From Halolamina pelagica (lineage in GTDB: Archaea; Halobacteriota; Halobacteria; Halobacteriales; Haloferacaceae), in NCBI RefSeq assembly GCF_900115675.1, contig NZ_FOXI01000003.1, forward strand, positions 170,767 to 234,766: a DNA stretch of 64,000 bases, written 5' to 3'. Shown here in pieces: positions 53,632 to 61,178 of this stretch. The notes under the pieces were generated by a model, which saw only the letters and a program-made list of their open reading frames with translations, was not told where the DNA came from and ran no database searches. The position numbers and the translations under genes are program-made. Positions within the stretch are counted from its first letter, which is position 1. The number at the start of each line of letters is the position of its first letter.

Positions 53632-53949
53632 ATGGAGATCGAAATCGTCGACGAGGAGGAGAACCCGATGTTGCACCGTACCGACGTCCGCTTCGAGCTC
53701 ACCCACGACGAGGCCACGCCCTCGCGCCTGCAGGTCCGCGACAGCCTCGCGGCGAAGCTCGACAAGGACTCCGCGGAGGTCGTCGTCCGCAAGCTCGACA
53801 CCAAGTTCGGCATGCGGAAGACGATCGGCGACGCGAAGGTGTACGAGTCGCCCGATGACGCCCGCGACGTGGAGCAGGACCACATGCTCGAGCGGAACAA
53901 GATCGAGGCCGACGCGGAGGCCGAGGAAGCGGCCGCCGACGGCGAGTAA
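53632..53949 (+). CDS. rps24e: ribosomal protein eS24
   Basis: A 105-residue eS24 with the standard start MEIEIVDEEENPMLHRTDV and the conserved LAAKLDKDSAEVVVRKLDTKFGMRKTIGDAKVY, followed by an acidic tail. It has its own upstream region with a TATA-like AAATCCTTTT. The ribosomal protein S27ae gene, which commonly follows it in archaea, is absent: only six bases separate it from kae1. Confidence 0.95.
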   Translation: MEIEIVDEEENPMLHRTDVRFELTHDEATPSRLQVRDSLAAKLDKDSAEVVVRKLDTKFGMRKTIGDAKVYESPDDARDVEQDHMLERNKIEADAEAEEAAADGE

Positions 53950-53955
53950 CGCCGG

Positions 53956-55602
53956 ATGCGCGTTCTGGGTGTCGAGGGGACGGCGTGGTGTGCGAGCGCC
54001 GCCGTCCACGACACCGAGACCGACGAGACCTTCATCGAGTCCGACGCCTACGAACCCGAGAGCGGCGGCATTCACCCGCGCGAGGCCGCCGAGCACATGG
54101 GCGACGCGGTCCCGCGGGTGATCGAGACGGCGCTCGCTCGCGCCGACGGCGACATCGACGTCGTCGCGTTCTCGAAGGGCCCGGGACTGGGCCCCTGTCT
54201 GCGCGTCGCCGGCACCGCCGCGCGCGCGCTCGCCGGCACGCTCGACGTGCCGCTGGTCGGCGTCAACCACATGGTCGCCCACCTCGAGATCGGGCGCCAC
54301 GAGTCCGGCTTCGACTCGCCGGTCTGTCTCAACGCCTCCGGCGCCAACGCCCACCTGCTGGGGTTCCACGACGGCCGGTACCGCGTGCTGGGTGAGACGA
54401 TGGACACCGGCGTCGGCAACGCGATCGACAAGTTCACCCGCCACCTCGGCTGGACCCACCCCGGCGGGCCGAAAGTCGAGGAGGCCGCGAAGGACGGCGA
54501 GTACGTCGACCTCCCGTACGTGGTCAAGGGAATGGACTTCTCCTTCTCGGGGCTGATGAGCGCCGCGAAGGACGCCGTCGACGACGTCTCCGCGAGCGAA
54601 GCGAGTGGAGGCCCGTCGGCGCACCGCTCCGACGACGGCACGCCGGTCGAGGACGTCTGTTTCTCGCTGCAGGAGCACGTCTTCGCGATGCTGACGGAGG
54701 TCAGCGAGCGCGCGCTCTCGCTGACGGGCAGCGACGAACTCGTCCTCGGCGGCGGCGTCGGGCAGAACGCCCGCCTGCGGGAGATGCTCGCGGCGATGTG
54801 CGAGCAGCGCGGCGCCGAGTTCTACGCGCCCGAGCCGCGATTCCTGCGGGACAACGCCGGGATGATCGCCGTCCTCGGCGCGAAGATGGCCGCCGCGGGC
54901 GACACGATCGCCATCGCGGACAGCGCCATCGACCCGGACTTCCGTCCCGACGAGGTGCCCGTGACCTGGCGTGCGAACGAGTCCGTGGCCGTGGGCCACG
55001 GTGTGACCCCGGGAACTTCGATGTCGGGGCTGTCCGACCCCCGGCGCGGCGCCGAGGCCGTCGTCGACGTGCAGGACGGCGTGATCGTGAAGCGCCGGAT
55101 CCCGAAGGGGTACCGCCACCCGGACCTCGACGCGAAACTCCGGCGGGACCGAACCGTCCTGGAGGCGCGCCTGTTCAACGAGGCGCGTAAAGCGGGCGTG
55201 CCGACGCCGCTGGTCCACGACGTGGACGTGCCCGAGGCCACCCTCCGAATCCAGCACGTCGGCGACAGCGACCTCGCGGACGCGCTCACGACCGATCACG
55301 CGCGGACCCTCGGCCAGCACTTGGCGCGCCTGCACGGTCGGGGGCTGGTCCACGGCGATCCGACCACGAAGAACGTCCGCGTCGGCGACCGGCTGTTCCT
55401 CGTCGACTTCGGGCTGGGCTACCACTCCGGTCACCCGGAGGACCACGCGATGGACCTCCACGTGTTCGAGGGCTCCGTCGCGGGGACGGCGACCGACTCG
55501 GCGGCCATCTGTCGGGCGTTCGAGGACGGCTACGCCGCCGTCGGCGACGAGACGGTGCTGGAGCGGCTGGCGGAGGTTCGGGGACGCGGCCGGTACCAGT
55601 AG
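53956..55602 (+). CDS. kae1: bifunctional tRNA threonylcarbamoyltransferase/kinase Kae1-Bud32
   Basis: A 548-residue fusion of two KEOPS subunits, needed for N6-threonylcarbamoylation of A37 in tRNAs. Kae1 spans about residues 1-340: the metal site is in NHMVAHLEIGRH and LRDNAGMIA, and LGGGVGQNARLREML follows. Bud32 spans about 345-548: the atypical kinase has EARLFNEARKAGVPTP, HGDPTTKN and VDFGLG. The fusion is known in several archaea. Residues near 212-229 (SASEASGGPSAHRSDDG) form an insert encoded by a palindromic DNA segment. Confidence 0.96.
   Translation: MRVLGVEGTAWCASAAVHDTETDETFIESDAYEPESGGIHPREAAEHMGDAVPRVIETALARADGDIDVVAFSKGPGLGPCLRVAGTAARALAGTLDVPLVGVNHMVAHLEIGRHESGFDSPVCLNASGANAHLLGFHDGRYRVLGETMDTGVGNAIDKFTRHLGWTHPGGPKVEEAAKDGEYVDLPYVVKGMDFSFSGLMSAAKDAVDDVSASEASGGPSAHRSDDGTPVEDVCFSLQEHVFAMLTEVSERALSLTGSDELVLGGGVGQNARLREMLAAMCEQRGAEFYAPEPRFLRDNAGMIAVLGAKMAAAGDTIAIADSAIDPDFRPDEVPVTWRANESVAVGHGVTPGTSMSGLSDPRRGAEAVVDVQDGVIVKRRIPKGYRHPDLDAKLRRDRTVLEARLFNEARKAGVPTPLVHDVDVPEATLRIQHVGDSDLADALTTDHARTLGQHLARLHGRGLVHGDPTTKNVRVGDRLFLVDFGLGYHSGHPEDHAMDLHVFEGSVAGTATDSAAICRAFEDGYAAVGDETVLERLAEVRGRGRYQ
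54590..54612. repeat. palindromic insert inside the kae1 gene
   Basis: A near-palindromic segment with outer arms CTCC and GGAG and inner GCGAGCG-AA-GCGAG lies in frame within kae1 and encodes part of the SASEASGG peptide. Repeated sequences like GCGAGCGAAGCGAG recur in haloarchaeal genomes, often as in-frame inserts in loops. Confidence 0.5.
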
Positions 55603-55615
55603 CGTACCAAAACGA

Positions 55616-55621
55616 TTTATC
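55616..55621 (+). promoter_or_regulatory. TATA-like element of the DUF5808 gene
   Basis: TTTATC is centred about 26 bases upstream of the ATG at 55644, implying a leaderless transcript separate from kae1. Confidence 0.45.
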
Positions 55622-55643
55622 GCCGCCCGCCCACCGGTTACCC

Positions 55644-55931
55644 ATGGCAGACAACGAGAGCGGCAAGCCTCAGTCGGGCGAGCTCTTCGGCGTCCCGTAC
55701 AACTTCGAGCAACCGAGCATCGGCCGGATGCTCTCGGCGTACTGGCAGCCCGACGAAGGGATGCTGGTGGAGAAACCGTTCGGCGTCGGCTACACGCTCA
55801 ACCTCGCGAACTGGCGCTCCTGGGTGGTGGGGCTCGTCGTCGTCGGCCTGCTCTGGCAGGAGAGCCAGAAGGATCAGGAGACCGAGGACGAGGGGGAGGA
55901 GCCGGTCGAAGTCATCGTCGACGACGACTGA
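55644..55931 (+). CDS. DUF5808-domain membrane protein
   Basis: A 95-residue protein. Residues ~15-55 (FGVPYNFEQPSIGRMLSAYWQPD and EKPFGVGYTLNLANWRSW) match the DUF5808 domain, and one membrane segment follows (WVVGLVVVGLLW) with an acidic C-terminal tail. Function unknown. Confidence 0.82.
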   Translation: MADNESGKPQSGELFGVPYNFEQPSIGRMLSAYWQPDEGMLVEKPFGVGYTLNLANWRSWVVGLVVVGLLWQESQKDQETEDEGEEPVEVIVDDD

Positions 55932-56009
55932 GCGTCGCGGCACCGATCGAGGCGAACGTTCGACGCGGAACCGCGAACCCTTTTCCGAGCCGCGCCGAGG
56001 ATCGGGTAG

Positions 56010-56639
56010 ATGCTGCGCTACGTCACCACCAACCCCGGGAAGGTCCGCGAGGCCGAGGAGTACCTCGACGCCGCCGTCTCCCAACTCGACTACGACTACA
56101 CCGAGATCCAGAGCGACGACCTGGGCACGATCGCCGCTCGTGGCGCGCGCGAGGCGTACCGCCACGCCGGCGAGCCCGCCCTCGTCGACGACGCCGGCCT
56201 GTTCGTCCGCGCGCTGGACGGGTTCCCCGGCCCGTACTCCTCCTACGCCGAGGACACCATCGGCGTCGAGCGCACGTGGGAACTCGCCCGCGAGGAGGAC
56301 GACCGCGCGGCCTCGTTCCGCTGTGTGCTCGCGTACTGCGACGGCGAGGGGTTCGACGCGTCGCCGGACCCCGTCGACGTGGACGACCGCGTCGCCGCTG
56401 CCGCCGCGGGCGCGGACCCCGAGGCCGACGACGAGCGCGAGGCGCTTCCGGTGAAACTGTTCGAGGGCCGCGTGCGCGGGACGCTGGTCGAACCCCGCGG
56501 CGAGGGCGGGTTCGGCTTCGACCCGATCTTCGAGCACGAGGGGACGACGTTCGCCGAGATGGACGAGGCCGAGAAGAACGCCATCTCCCACCGCGGGCGA
56601 GCGCTGGCCAAGTTCGCGGAGTGGTTCGCCGAGCGGTAG
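56010..56639 (+). CDS. XTP/dITP pyrophosphatase (Ham1/RdgB family)
   Basis: A 209-residue house-cleaning pyrophosphatase that removes inosine and xanthosine triphosphates. Conserved sites are TTNPGKVREA at the N-terminus, LVDDAGLFVRALDGFPGPYSSY, GFGFDPIFEHEGTTFAEM and SHRGRAL. An acidic insert of about 40 residues (near residue 115-155) lengthens a loop compared with the usual ~190 residues. Confidence 0.94.
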   Translation: MLRYVTTNPGKVREAEEYLDAAVSQLDYDYTEIQSDDLGTIAARGAREAYRHAGEPALVDDAGLFVRALDGFPGPYSSYAEDTIGVERTWELAREEDDRAASFRCVLAYCDGEGFDASPDPVDVDDRVAAAAAGADPEADDEREALPVKLFEGRVRGTLVEPRGEGGFGFDPIFEHEGTTFAEMDEAEKNAISHRGRALAKFAEWFAER

Positions 56640-56661
56640 TCGGTAGCGCGAGGGTCCTGCC

Positions 56662-57138
56662 TCACGCCCGCGGGTCCCGGTCCGGCCCGGGGTACTCGCC
56701 GCCGACCACTTCCGGATAGAGCGTCGCGGGATCGAACAGCGCTGCGAAGGCGTCGGGCGTCCGAACCGCGGTCTCCACGCGGTCGCGGACCATCGTGTTC
56801 CCTTTCGCCCCCGTGAGCCGGTCGTCGAAGGAGAGCACGTGCATCGCGCCGCCGTGGAGCGCCGACGCCAGCGCGGGGTGGTCGCCCGCCGGGTGGTCGA
56901 CCGACTCCCGGCGTTCCGCGATCCGCTCGCGCCAGTCTGCCGCGAGTTCGGGGTCCGCGAGGCGGCCGATCACCGCTTCGGCGTCGTCGAGGAGCGGGTC
57001 GCTCGCGACGAGTGTGAGCCACGAGTGGCGCCGGACGTGGTCCAGACACTCCCGGGCGGCGCCGCCGACCAGCAGGTCCGCCGCGAGCACGTCGCTGTCG
57101 GCGACGATCCGGGCCGGCGAGGCGTCGGCGTCACTCAC
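56662..57138 (-). CDS. PIN-like protein, DUF7384-type
   Basis: A 158-residue protein starting with GTG at 57138. IVADSDVLAADLLVGG, LDDAEAVIGRLAD and VLSFDDRLTG place aspartates where a PIN-fold nuclease has them, although the fold call is by pattern only. The gene overlaps a 32-codon gene by eight bases on the same strand. The small upstream partner suggests either a regulatory leader or a companion protein. Confidence 0.6.
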   Translation of the reverse strand: MSDADASPARIVADSDVLAADLLVGGAARECLDHVRRHSWLTLVASDPLLDDAEAVIGRLADPELAADWRERIAERRESVDHPAGDHPALASALHGGAMHVLSFDDRLTGAKGNTMVRDRVETAVRTPDAFAALFDPATLYPEVVGGEYPGPDRDPRA

Positions 57139-57229
57139 CCCTGACCTCCGCGAGCGCGTCGCGAACTGCTGTCACGTCCACCTCGTACGTTGCGGCCCGG
57201 TCGAACAGGGACTCCCAGCGTTCAGCCAT
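57131..57229 (-). CDS. 32-residue protein upstream of the PIN-like gene
   Basis: A tiny gene, ATG at 57229 to TGA at 57131, encoding a helical, charged peptide (MAERWESLFDRAATYEVDV, then TAVRDALAEVRGE). Its last eight bases overlap the start of the PIN-like gene, which is a tight coupling that random frames rarely give. Short peptides of this style (M-x-ERWE-x-LF) recur in haloarchaea by recollection. It may be an antitoxin-like or accessory peptide. Confidence 0.55.
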   Translation of the reverse strand: MAERWESLFDRAATYEVDVTAVRDALAEVRGE

Positions 57230-57334
57230 CGGTTCCCGATCCGGTCGCGTGCGGTATCGGTGTTGCGGGTCGCTGCGCCCTGCTGGCCGTCGCCGCGGCG
57301 GGACTGATGGGGGCAGGCGTTCGTCTGACGCGGC

Positions 57335-57393
57335 TTTAAGTCGATCCGATCGCTGGGTTTCGGTGGGCGTACACCAGCCTGTACGGTGCGCCC
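57335..57393 (+). other. TATA-like element followed by a hairpin, possible small RNA
   Basis: A TATA-like TTTAAG (57335-57340) is followed about 27 bases later by a stem-loop at 57365-57393, with the inner stem CGTAC/GTACG around an eight-base loop and flanking GGG and CCC. The region 57230-57516 has no supported protein gene, and the next gene has its own TATA-like element, so a short non-coding transcript could start here. Evidence is structural only. Confidence 0.3.
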
Positions 57394-57516
57394 GACACGG
57401 CTCCTGAGGGACGACCCCTGCCGTCGACCGCTCCCCACCTCCCCCGGTGACGGCCGCGGGCGTCGTCGTTTTCCCCGGCGTGAGCGTTATGAGCGCCGAG
57501 TGCCTACTCTCGGGAG

Positions 57517-58128
57517 ATGATGGTCACTACCCACGCGCTGGCGGGGCTGCTGCTGGCGGTTCCGGTCGCGTTCGTCGCGCCGGAGTTCGCCGTCGTCGCC
57601 GCCACCGCGGGGTTCTCGGGTGGGGTGTTCCCGGATCTCGACATGCCGGGGCAGCACCGCCGGACGCTGCACTTCCCCGTGTACTACTCGCTTGCGGCCG
57701 CGGTGGCCGGCGTCGTCGCGCTGGTGGCTCCGAGCGCCTGGAGCGTCGGCGCCGCGCTGTTCCTGGCGGCCGCGGCGCTGCACGCGGTGAGTGACGCCGC
57801 GGGCGGCGGGCTCGAACTCCGGCCGTGGGAGGCGACCGGCGAGCGCGCGGTCTACAGCCACTACCACGGTCGCTGGTGGCGGCCGCGCCGGTGGATCCGC
57901 TACGACGGGGCGCCGGAGGACGCCGTCGCCACGCTCGCGCTGGCGGTGCCGGGCGTCCTCGTCTACGACGGTCACGTCGAGACCGCCGTCCTCGGCGCCG
58001 TCGCCGTCGGAGTTGGCTACGCGGCGGTCCGTCGGCCGTTGATCGGCTGGGCCGAACGGGTGGTCGATCGGCTCCCGCCGGCACTGCTCGACCGGATCCC
58101 GGGATCGCTGCTCACGGACCTCCGTTGA
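57517..58128 (+). CDS. membrane-bound metal-dependent hydrolase (YdjM/DUF457 family)
   Basis: A 203-residue protein of the YdjM family. The N-terminal MVTTHALAGLLLAVPVAF and the metal-site segment FPDLDMPGQHRRTLHFPVYYS are characteristic, with a later histidine pair in HYHGRWWRPRRW. Four or five hydrophobic segments place it in the membrane. The reaction is uncharacterised. A TATA-like GTTATGA lies about 30 bases before the ATG. Confidence 0.82.
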   Translation: MMVTTHALAGLLLAVPVAFVAPEFAVVAATAGFSGGVFPDLDMPGQHRRTLHFPVYYSLAAAVAGVVALVAPSAWSVGAALFLAAAALHAVSDAAGGGLELRPWEATGERAVYSHYHGRWWRPRRWIRYDGAPEDAVATLALAVPGVLVYDGHVETAVLGAVAVGVGYAAVRRPLIGWAERVVDRLPPALLDRIPGSLLTDLR

Positions 58129-58192
58129 TCCCCGCCGACCGCCGCTGCCCGCTCGGCGACGCGTTTTTCGCTCGGTGGTTCCTCCTTCCACT

Positions 58193-58561
58193 ATGCAGAC
58201 TGTCGATCTCGACGACGCCTTCGCGGCGTTCGAGGAGCGCTGGGCGCCGCGGCTGGTCGCCTCGCTCAACGGTCAGGAGCTGAAAGTCGCCAAACTCGAG
58301 GGGGAGTTCGTCTGGCACAGCCACCCCGAAGCCGACGAGCTGTTCTGGGTGATCGACGGCGACCTGACGATCGAACTCCGGGGCGAGCCCGACGAGCAAC
58401 TCACCGACGGCGAGCTCGGCGTCGTCCCCGCGGGCGTCGAACACCGCCCGGTCGCCGACGGGCTGGCGGAGGTGGTGCTGTTCGAGCCGGCGGGCACCGA
58501 GAACACCGGCGACGCCGAGGGGACGGGCCGGACGAGCGAGGTCCAGCGACTGGAGGAGTGA
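58193..58561 (+). CDS. cupin-domain protein
   Basis: A 122-residue single-cupin protein. The metal-binding pattern is FVWHSHPEADELFWVIDG (two His and a Glu) with the final histidine in VPAGVEHRP. A disordered acidic tail ends it. The ATG at 58193 is preferred because a TATA-like TTTTTCG lies about 29 bases upstream. Substrate unknown. It converges with the PAP2-type gene, one base between stops. Confidence 0.88.
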   Translation: MQTVDLDDAFAAFEERWAPRLVASLNGQELKVAKLEGEFVWHSHPEADELFWVIDGDLTIELRGEPDEQLTDGELGVVPAGVEHRPVADGLAEVVLFEPAGTENTGDAEGTGRTSEVQRLEE

Positions 58562-58562
58562 C

Positions 58563-59162
58563 TCAGAGCGGGTCGACCCCGTTCGTTGTCGACGACGGCA
58601 GTCGGTCGAGCGCGAACGCGCCCCCGAGGACGACGCCGGCGACGAGCAGTCCGCCCACGGCTTCGTCGACGGTGTGGGCGCCGGTGGTGACCCGACTCCA
58701 GACGAGCACCAGCGGCACGGCGAGCAGCGGCGCGAACCGCCGGTCGGCGGCCACCAGTGCGCCCGCGGGGACGGCGGCGTAAATGACGTGATTCGAGGCG
58801 TCCCACAGCGGGACGACGACGAGGTGGAGCACCGAGGTGACGACGAGCAACGCGGCGTACGGCGGCACCAGCGACCCCCAGTTCAGGCGACGCCACGCGA
58901 GCGCGATGGCGCCGAAGGCGACGATCAGCCCGAGCGCCGCGTAGAAGTCCTCGCCGCCCGGGACGCCCGTGCCGACCACCTGTGGCCCGCCCTGGTAGAC
59001 GGCGAACGCGAGCACCCACGCGCCGGCGACGACGCCGACTCGGCGAGCCAGCGGGCCCAGTGCGGGATCGATACGGCGTTCGTACCCCACGAGCGACAGC
59101 GTCGCGACGAGCACGAACAGCTCCGGTGCGAAAACCGTGGAGACGGTGGTTGCAACGCTCAT
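58563..59162 (-). CDS. PAP2-type membrane phosphatase
   Basis: A 199-residue protein with about six hydrophobic segments. SRVTTGAHTVDEAVGG near the C-terminus matches PAP2 motif 3 (SR-x-H...D), and WDASNHVIYAAVPAG is a weak form of the central motif, with N in place of the usual GH. Lipid phosphate is a plausible substrate. It is the last core gene before the tRNA fragment and the low-GC island. Confidence 0.7.
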   Translation of the reverse strand: MSVATTVSTVFAPELFVLVATLSLVGYERRIDPALGPLARRVGVVAGAWVLAFAVYQGGPQVVGTGVPGGEDFYAALGLIVAFGAIALAWRRLNWGSLVPPYAALLVVTSVLHLVVVPLWDASNHVIYAAVPAGALVAADRRFAPLLAVPLVLVWSRVTTGAHTVDEAVGGLLVAGVVLGGAFALDRLPSSTTNGVDPL

Positions 59163-59277
59163 ACCGGAGGCGTGGAGCGCCCCGAAAAAGGCGTTTCGTC
59201 ACGTCCCCATCCGTCACCGACGGACTCCTGGCCGGCCCAGCCAACGGCTGGCTGTCCGTCGCGACTTCCTCGTAGAG

Positions 59278-59321
59278 AGCCTAGGCCGGGATTTGAACCC
59301 GGGCTCTCGTCCTTACCAAGG
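59278..59321 (-). other. 3' half of a tRNA-Thr(GGU) gene, putative attachment site
   Basis: On the minus strand the sequence reads as the 3' half of a tRNA: anticodon loop TTGGTAA (anticodon GGT), 3' anticodon stem GGACG, a T-arm CCGGG-TTCAAAT-CCCGG, acceptor strand CCTAGGC and discriminator T. U73 is known for haloarchaeal tRNA-Thr. The 5' side does not fit: GGACC precedes the loop where CGTCC is needed, and no GCCTAGG acceptor strand lies upstream. So the gene is cut within the anticodon arm, the pattern left by archaeal integrases that recombine in tRNA 3' halves. Alternative: a decayed or intron-disrupted tRNA. Confidence 0.75.
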
Positions 59322-59650
59322 TCCTGGTCGATACCGGACCAAATCGGACGCTTCAAGGCTACTATTGCTGGTTCTCGACCGTTTCCGGTCCTTCTCATCC
59401 CGAAATCACTACACGAGCCTATAAATAAGCGATGATACATTCTCGGGAGTCACAGGAGCACGTTCCGAAAGACAACCTACAGAACCAGCTAAGGCCACTG
59501 AAATTGATGGCATCGAGCGGTCTTGATTAGTTCGAAGCTTAGCAAGCACTTGCGGAAAAACGGAACCTCCTCAGCACAGGAACAGGTACCGTCTCACGAG
59601 CATACAGCCAAGTAATATATCCCTGGATAACTGAACAACTGATAAACAAG
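59322..59650. other. non-coding leader of the island
   Basis: About 330 bases without a supported gene. Next to the tRNA fragment lies an imperfect inverted repeat built from GGTCC and GGACC (59320-59340). A TATA-like TATAAATA (59420-59427) is followed by a 32-codon frame at 59432 that ends at TAG; continuation in another frame is open for a further ~28 codons, so a decayed small gene is possible. The only confident element is the promoter for the 499-aa gene, TAATATATC near 59613-59621. Confidence 0.45.
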
Positions 59651-61150
59651 ATGAACCAGCGAGATGTCGTTTTGTTTGCTCTCTACGCTCTTATTGGGGT
59701 GCTGGTTTTCGTCACGCGATTACTAACCCTCCCGCTTGAAGCAACAGCCTTGATCGCCCTCATCGCGGCTGTGAGCATCCCCACGGCCCATCGAGTAGAA
59801 GACATCTACAAGCGGAGGCGTGACCAGCAAGCCCACCGAAAGCGCATCTCCGAACTCGTGAGTCGTGTGAATAATCGGCTATCTGAGATTGGTATCGAAA
59901 TAATCGAACAAGACAAAATAATTGACACCCTCGCCGAAGACGAAGAGGAGCCCACACTGGAAAGAGTCTATGAGAATTATATCCGAGAGCATTTCGAAGA
60001 GCTCCCCGGCTATAAGCAAGAAATTCTCCTTATCCTCCTCCTGTCACGCGAAGTAGACTCAAGTAGTCAGCCTATCGAGCAAGCCAGATTGAAGACACAG
60101 ATTGCGTCGCTGTTGTCGAATTTCAATCTCGGTTCCCTCGATAAGCGAACCATCGAGCTACTGGGCGCATACGATAAAATAGAGTATGGACAAATAGAAC
60201 AGGCGGAAATCAGCGCGCTATTCAATCACGAGCCAGAGAACCCCCGAGACTTGGCCTTAGAGTTCGCTACGGAGTACGGAACTACTGACCAGCTCGCAAT
60301 TGTTCTATTCAATGACCGTGAGCGTTCCACAGAACTCAGGAAAACACTGGGTCGTCTAATCGCCCGTGGGAAGATCGATACCGAGACCGTCAATCGAGAG
60401 ACCGCTGAGCGAATCAAAGACGAGATGGAACAGATGGGGGATGGTGCTACGAAGTATCTGGTTTTCTCCCGAAGAATGCACTACAATGATGCCTTCGAGG
60501 AAGCTATAGACCGGTTCCCGCACTTGCGTATCGGCACCAAATATCCCGAAAATGGATTTCCAGATGCCGCGGAGTATATGCGAGTCTATATGATCTACCC
60601 AGAGCACGACTACGGGAGTGCCGACCGCTTCTTAGAGGAAGCACTGAAGCCGATGGTTCCTGAGGAAATCCTCGATGAACACCCAGATGCGTTTGTTGCC
60701 GCGATGCCACTCGAACTTTCGAGACTATCAATCTACCCTGAACACGAAGCCGTCGACGAGCACCTATCGGGGACCCACGAGGCACTGATGTTTCTGAAGA
60801 CCGGTGCAAGTGAGGACCTATCAGAAGTCGTCTCAGATCGCGTTGTCAGTGACGTAGGCATTTCGGAACTCCTGGCTGTCCTCCCGTTCAATGTCATCAC
60901 GCCCGACATCAACGAACACGAGAAGGACTTAATCATAAAGCACTACGACGAGCTCCAAGATCGATTTAGTGTATCTGAGCTGTTCGACTGGGCGGATATT
61001 GATCCGGAAAGCTTGGCGAATGCCCTTTCAGAAATAGAGAGCGATGTGGACGATGAGCGGTGGGAAGAACTGGCTGAGACGATTGTGGAGAGAGCTGAGA
61101 AATACTCAACCGCTACTTATCGCGAGGAGAGTAGTTCTATCACGCCCTGA
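59651..61150 (+). CDS. membrane-anchored protein of unknown function
   Basis: A 499-residue protein. Two hydrophobic segments at about residues 6-25 and 29-47 anchor it, and a basic stretch (YKRRRDQQAHRKR) follows, so the remaining ~440 residues are probably cytoplasmic. They are helical and acidic with no motif I can name. Codon use is A/T-rich, unlike the core. A TATA-like element about 35 bases upstream implies a short leader. It converges with the 354-residue gene, 28 bases between stops. It is probably element cargo; a defence or regulatory role cannot be excluded. Confidence 0.7.
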   Translation: MNQRDVVLFALYALIGVLVFVTRLLTLPLEATALIALIAAVSIPTAHRVEDIYKRRRDQQAHRKRISELVSRVNNRLSEIGIEIIEQDKIIDTLAEDEEEPTLERVYENYIREHFEELPGYKQEILLILLLSREVDSSSQPIEQARLKTQIASLLSNFNLGSLDKRTIELLGAYDKIEYGQIEQAEISALFNHEPENPRDLALEFATEYGTTDQLAIVLFNDRERSTELRKTLGRLIARGKIDTETVNRETAERIKDEMEQMGDGATKYLVFSRRMHYNDAFEEAIDRFPHLRIGTKYPENGFPDAAEYMRVYMIYPEHDYGSADRFLEEALKPMVPEEILDEHPDAFVAAMPLELSRLSIYPEHEAVDEHLSGTHEALMFLKTGASEDLSEVVSDRVVSDVGISELLAVLPFNVITPDINEHEKDLIIKHYDELQDRFSVSELFDWADIDPESLANALSEIESDVDDERWEELAETIVERAEKYSTATYREESSSITP

Positions 61151-61178
61151 GAATCTATTACCAGGCATAACACACCTG

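Noticed and set aside
59278..59390. A complete tRNA gene, possibly with an intron
   Set aside because: No 5' acceptor strand GCCTAGG or D-arm could be found upstream, and the base pairing of the anticodon stem fails on the 5' side, so a truncated gene fits better.
59432..59530. Small gene after the TATAAATA element in the island
   Set aside because: The frame stops after 32 codons, the TATA-like element is too close to the ATG, and a frameshift would be needed to continue.
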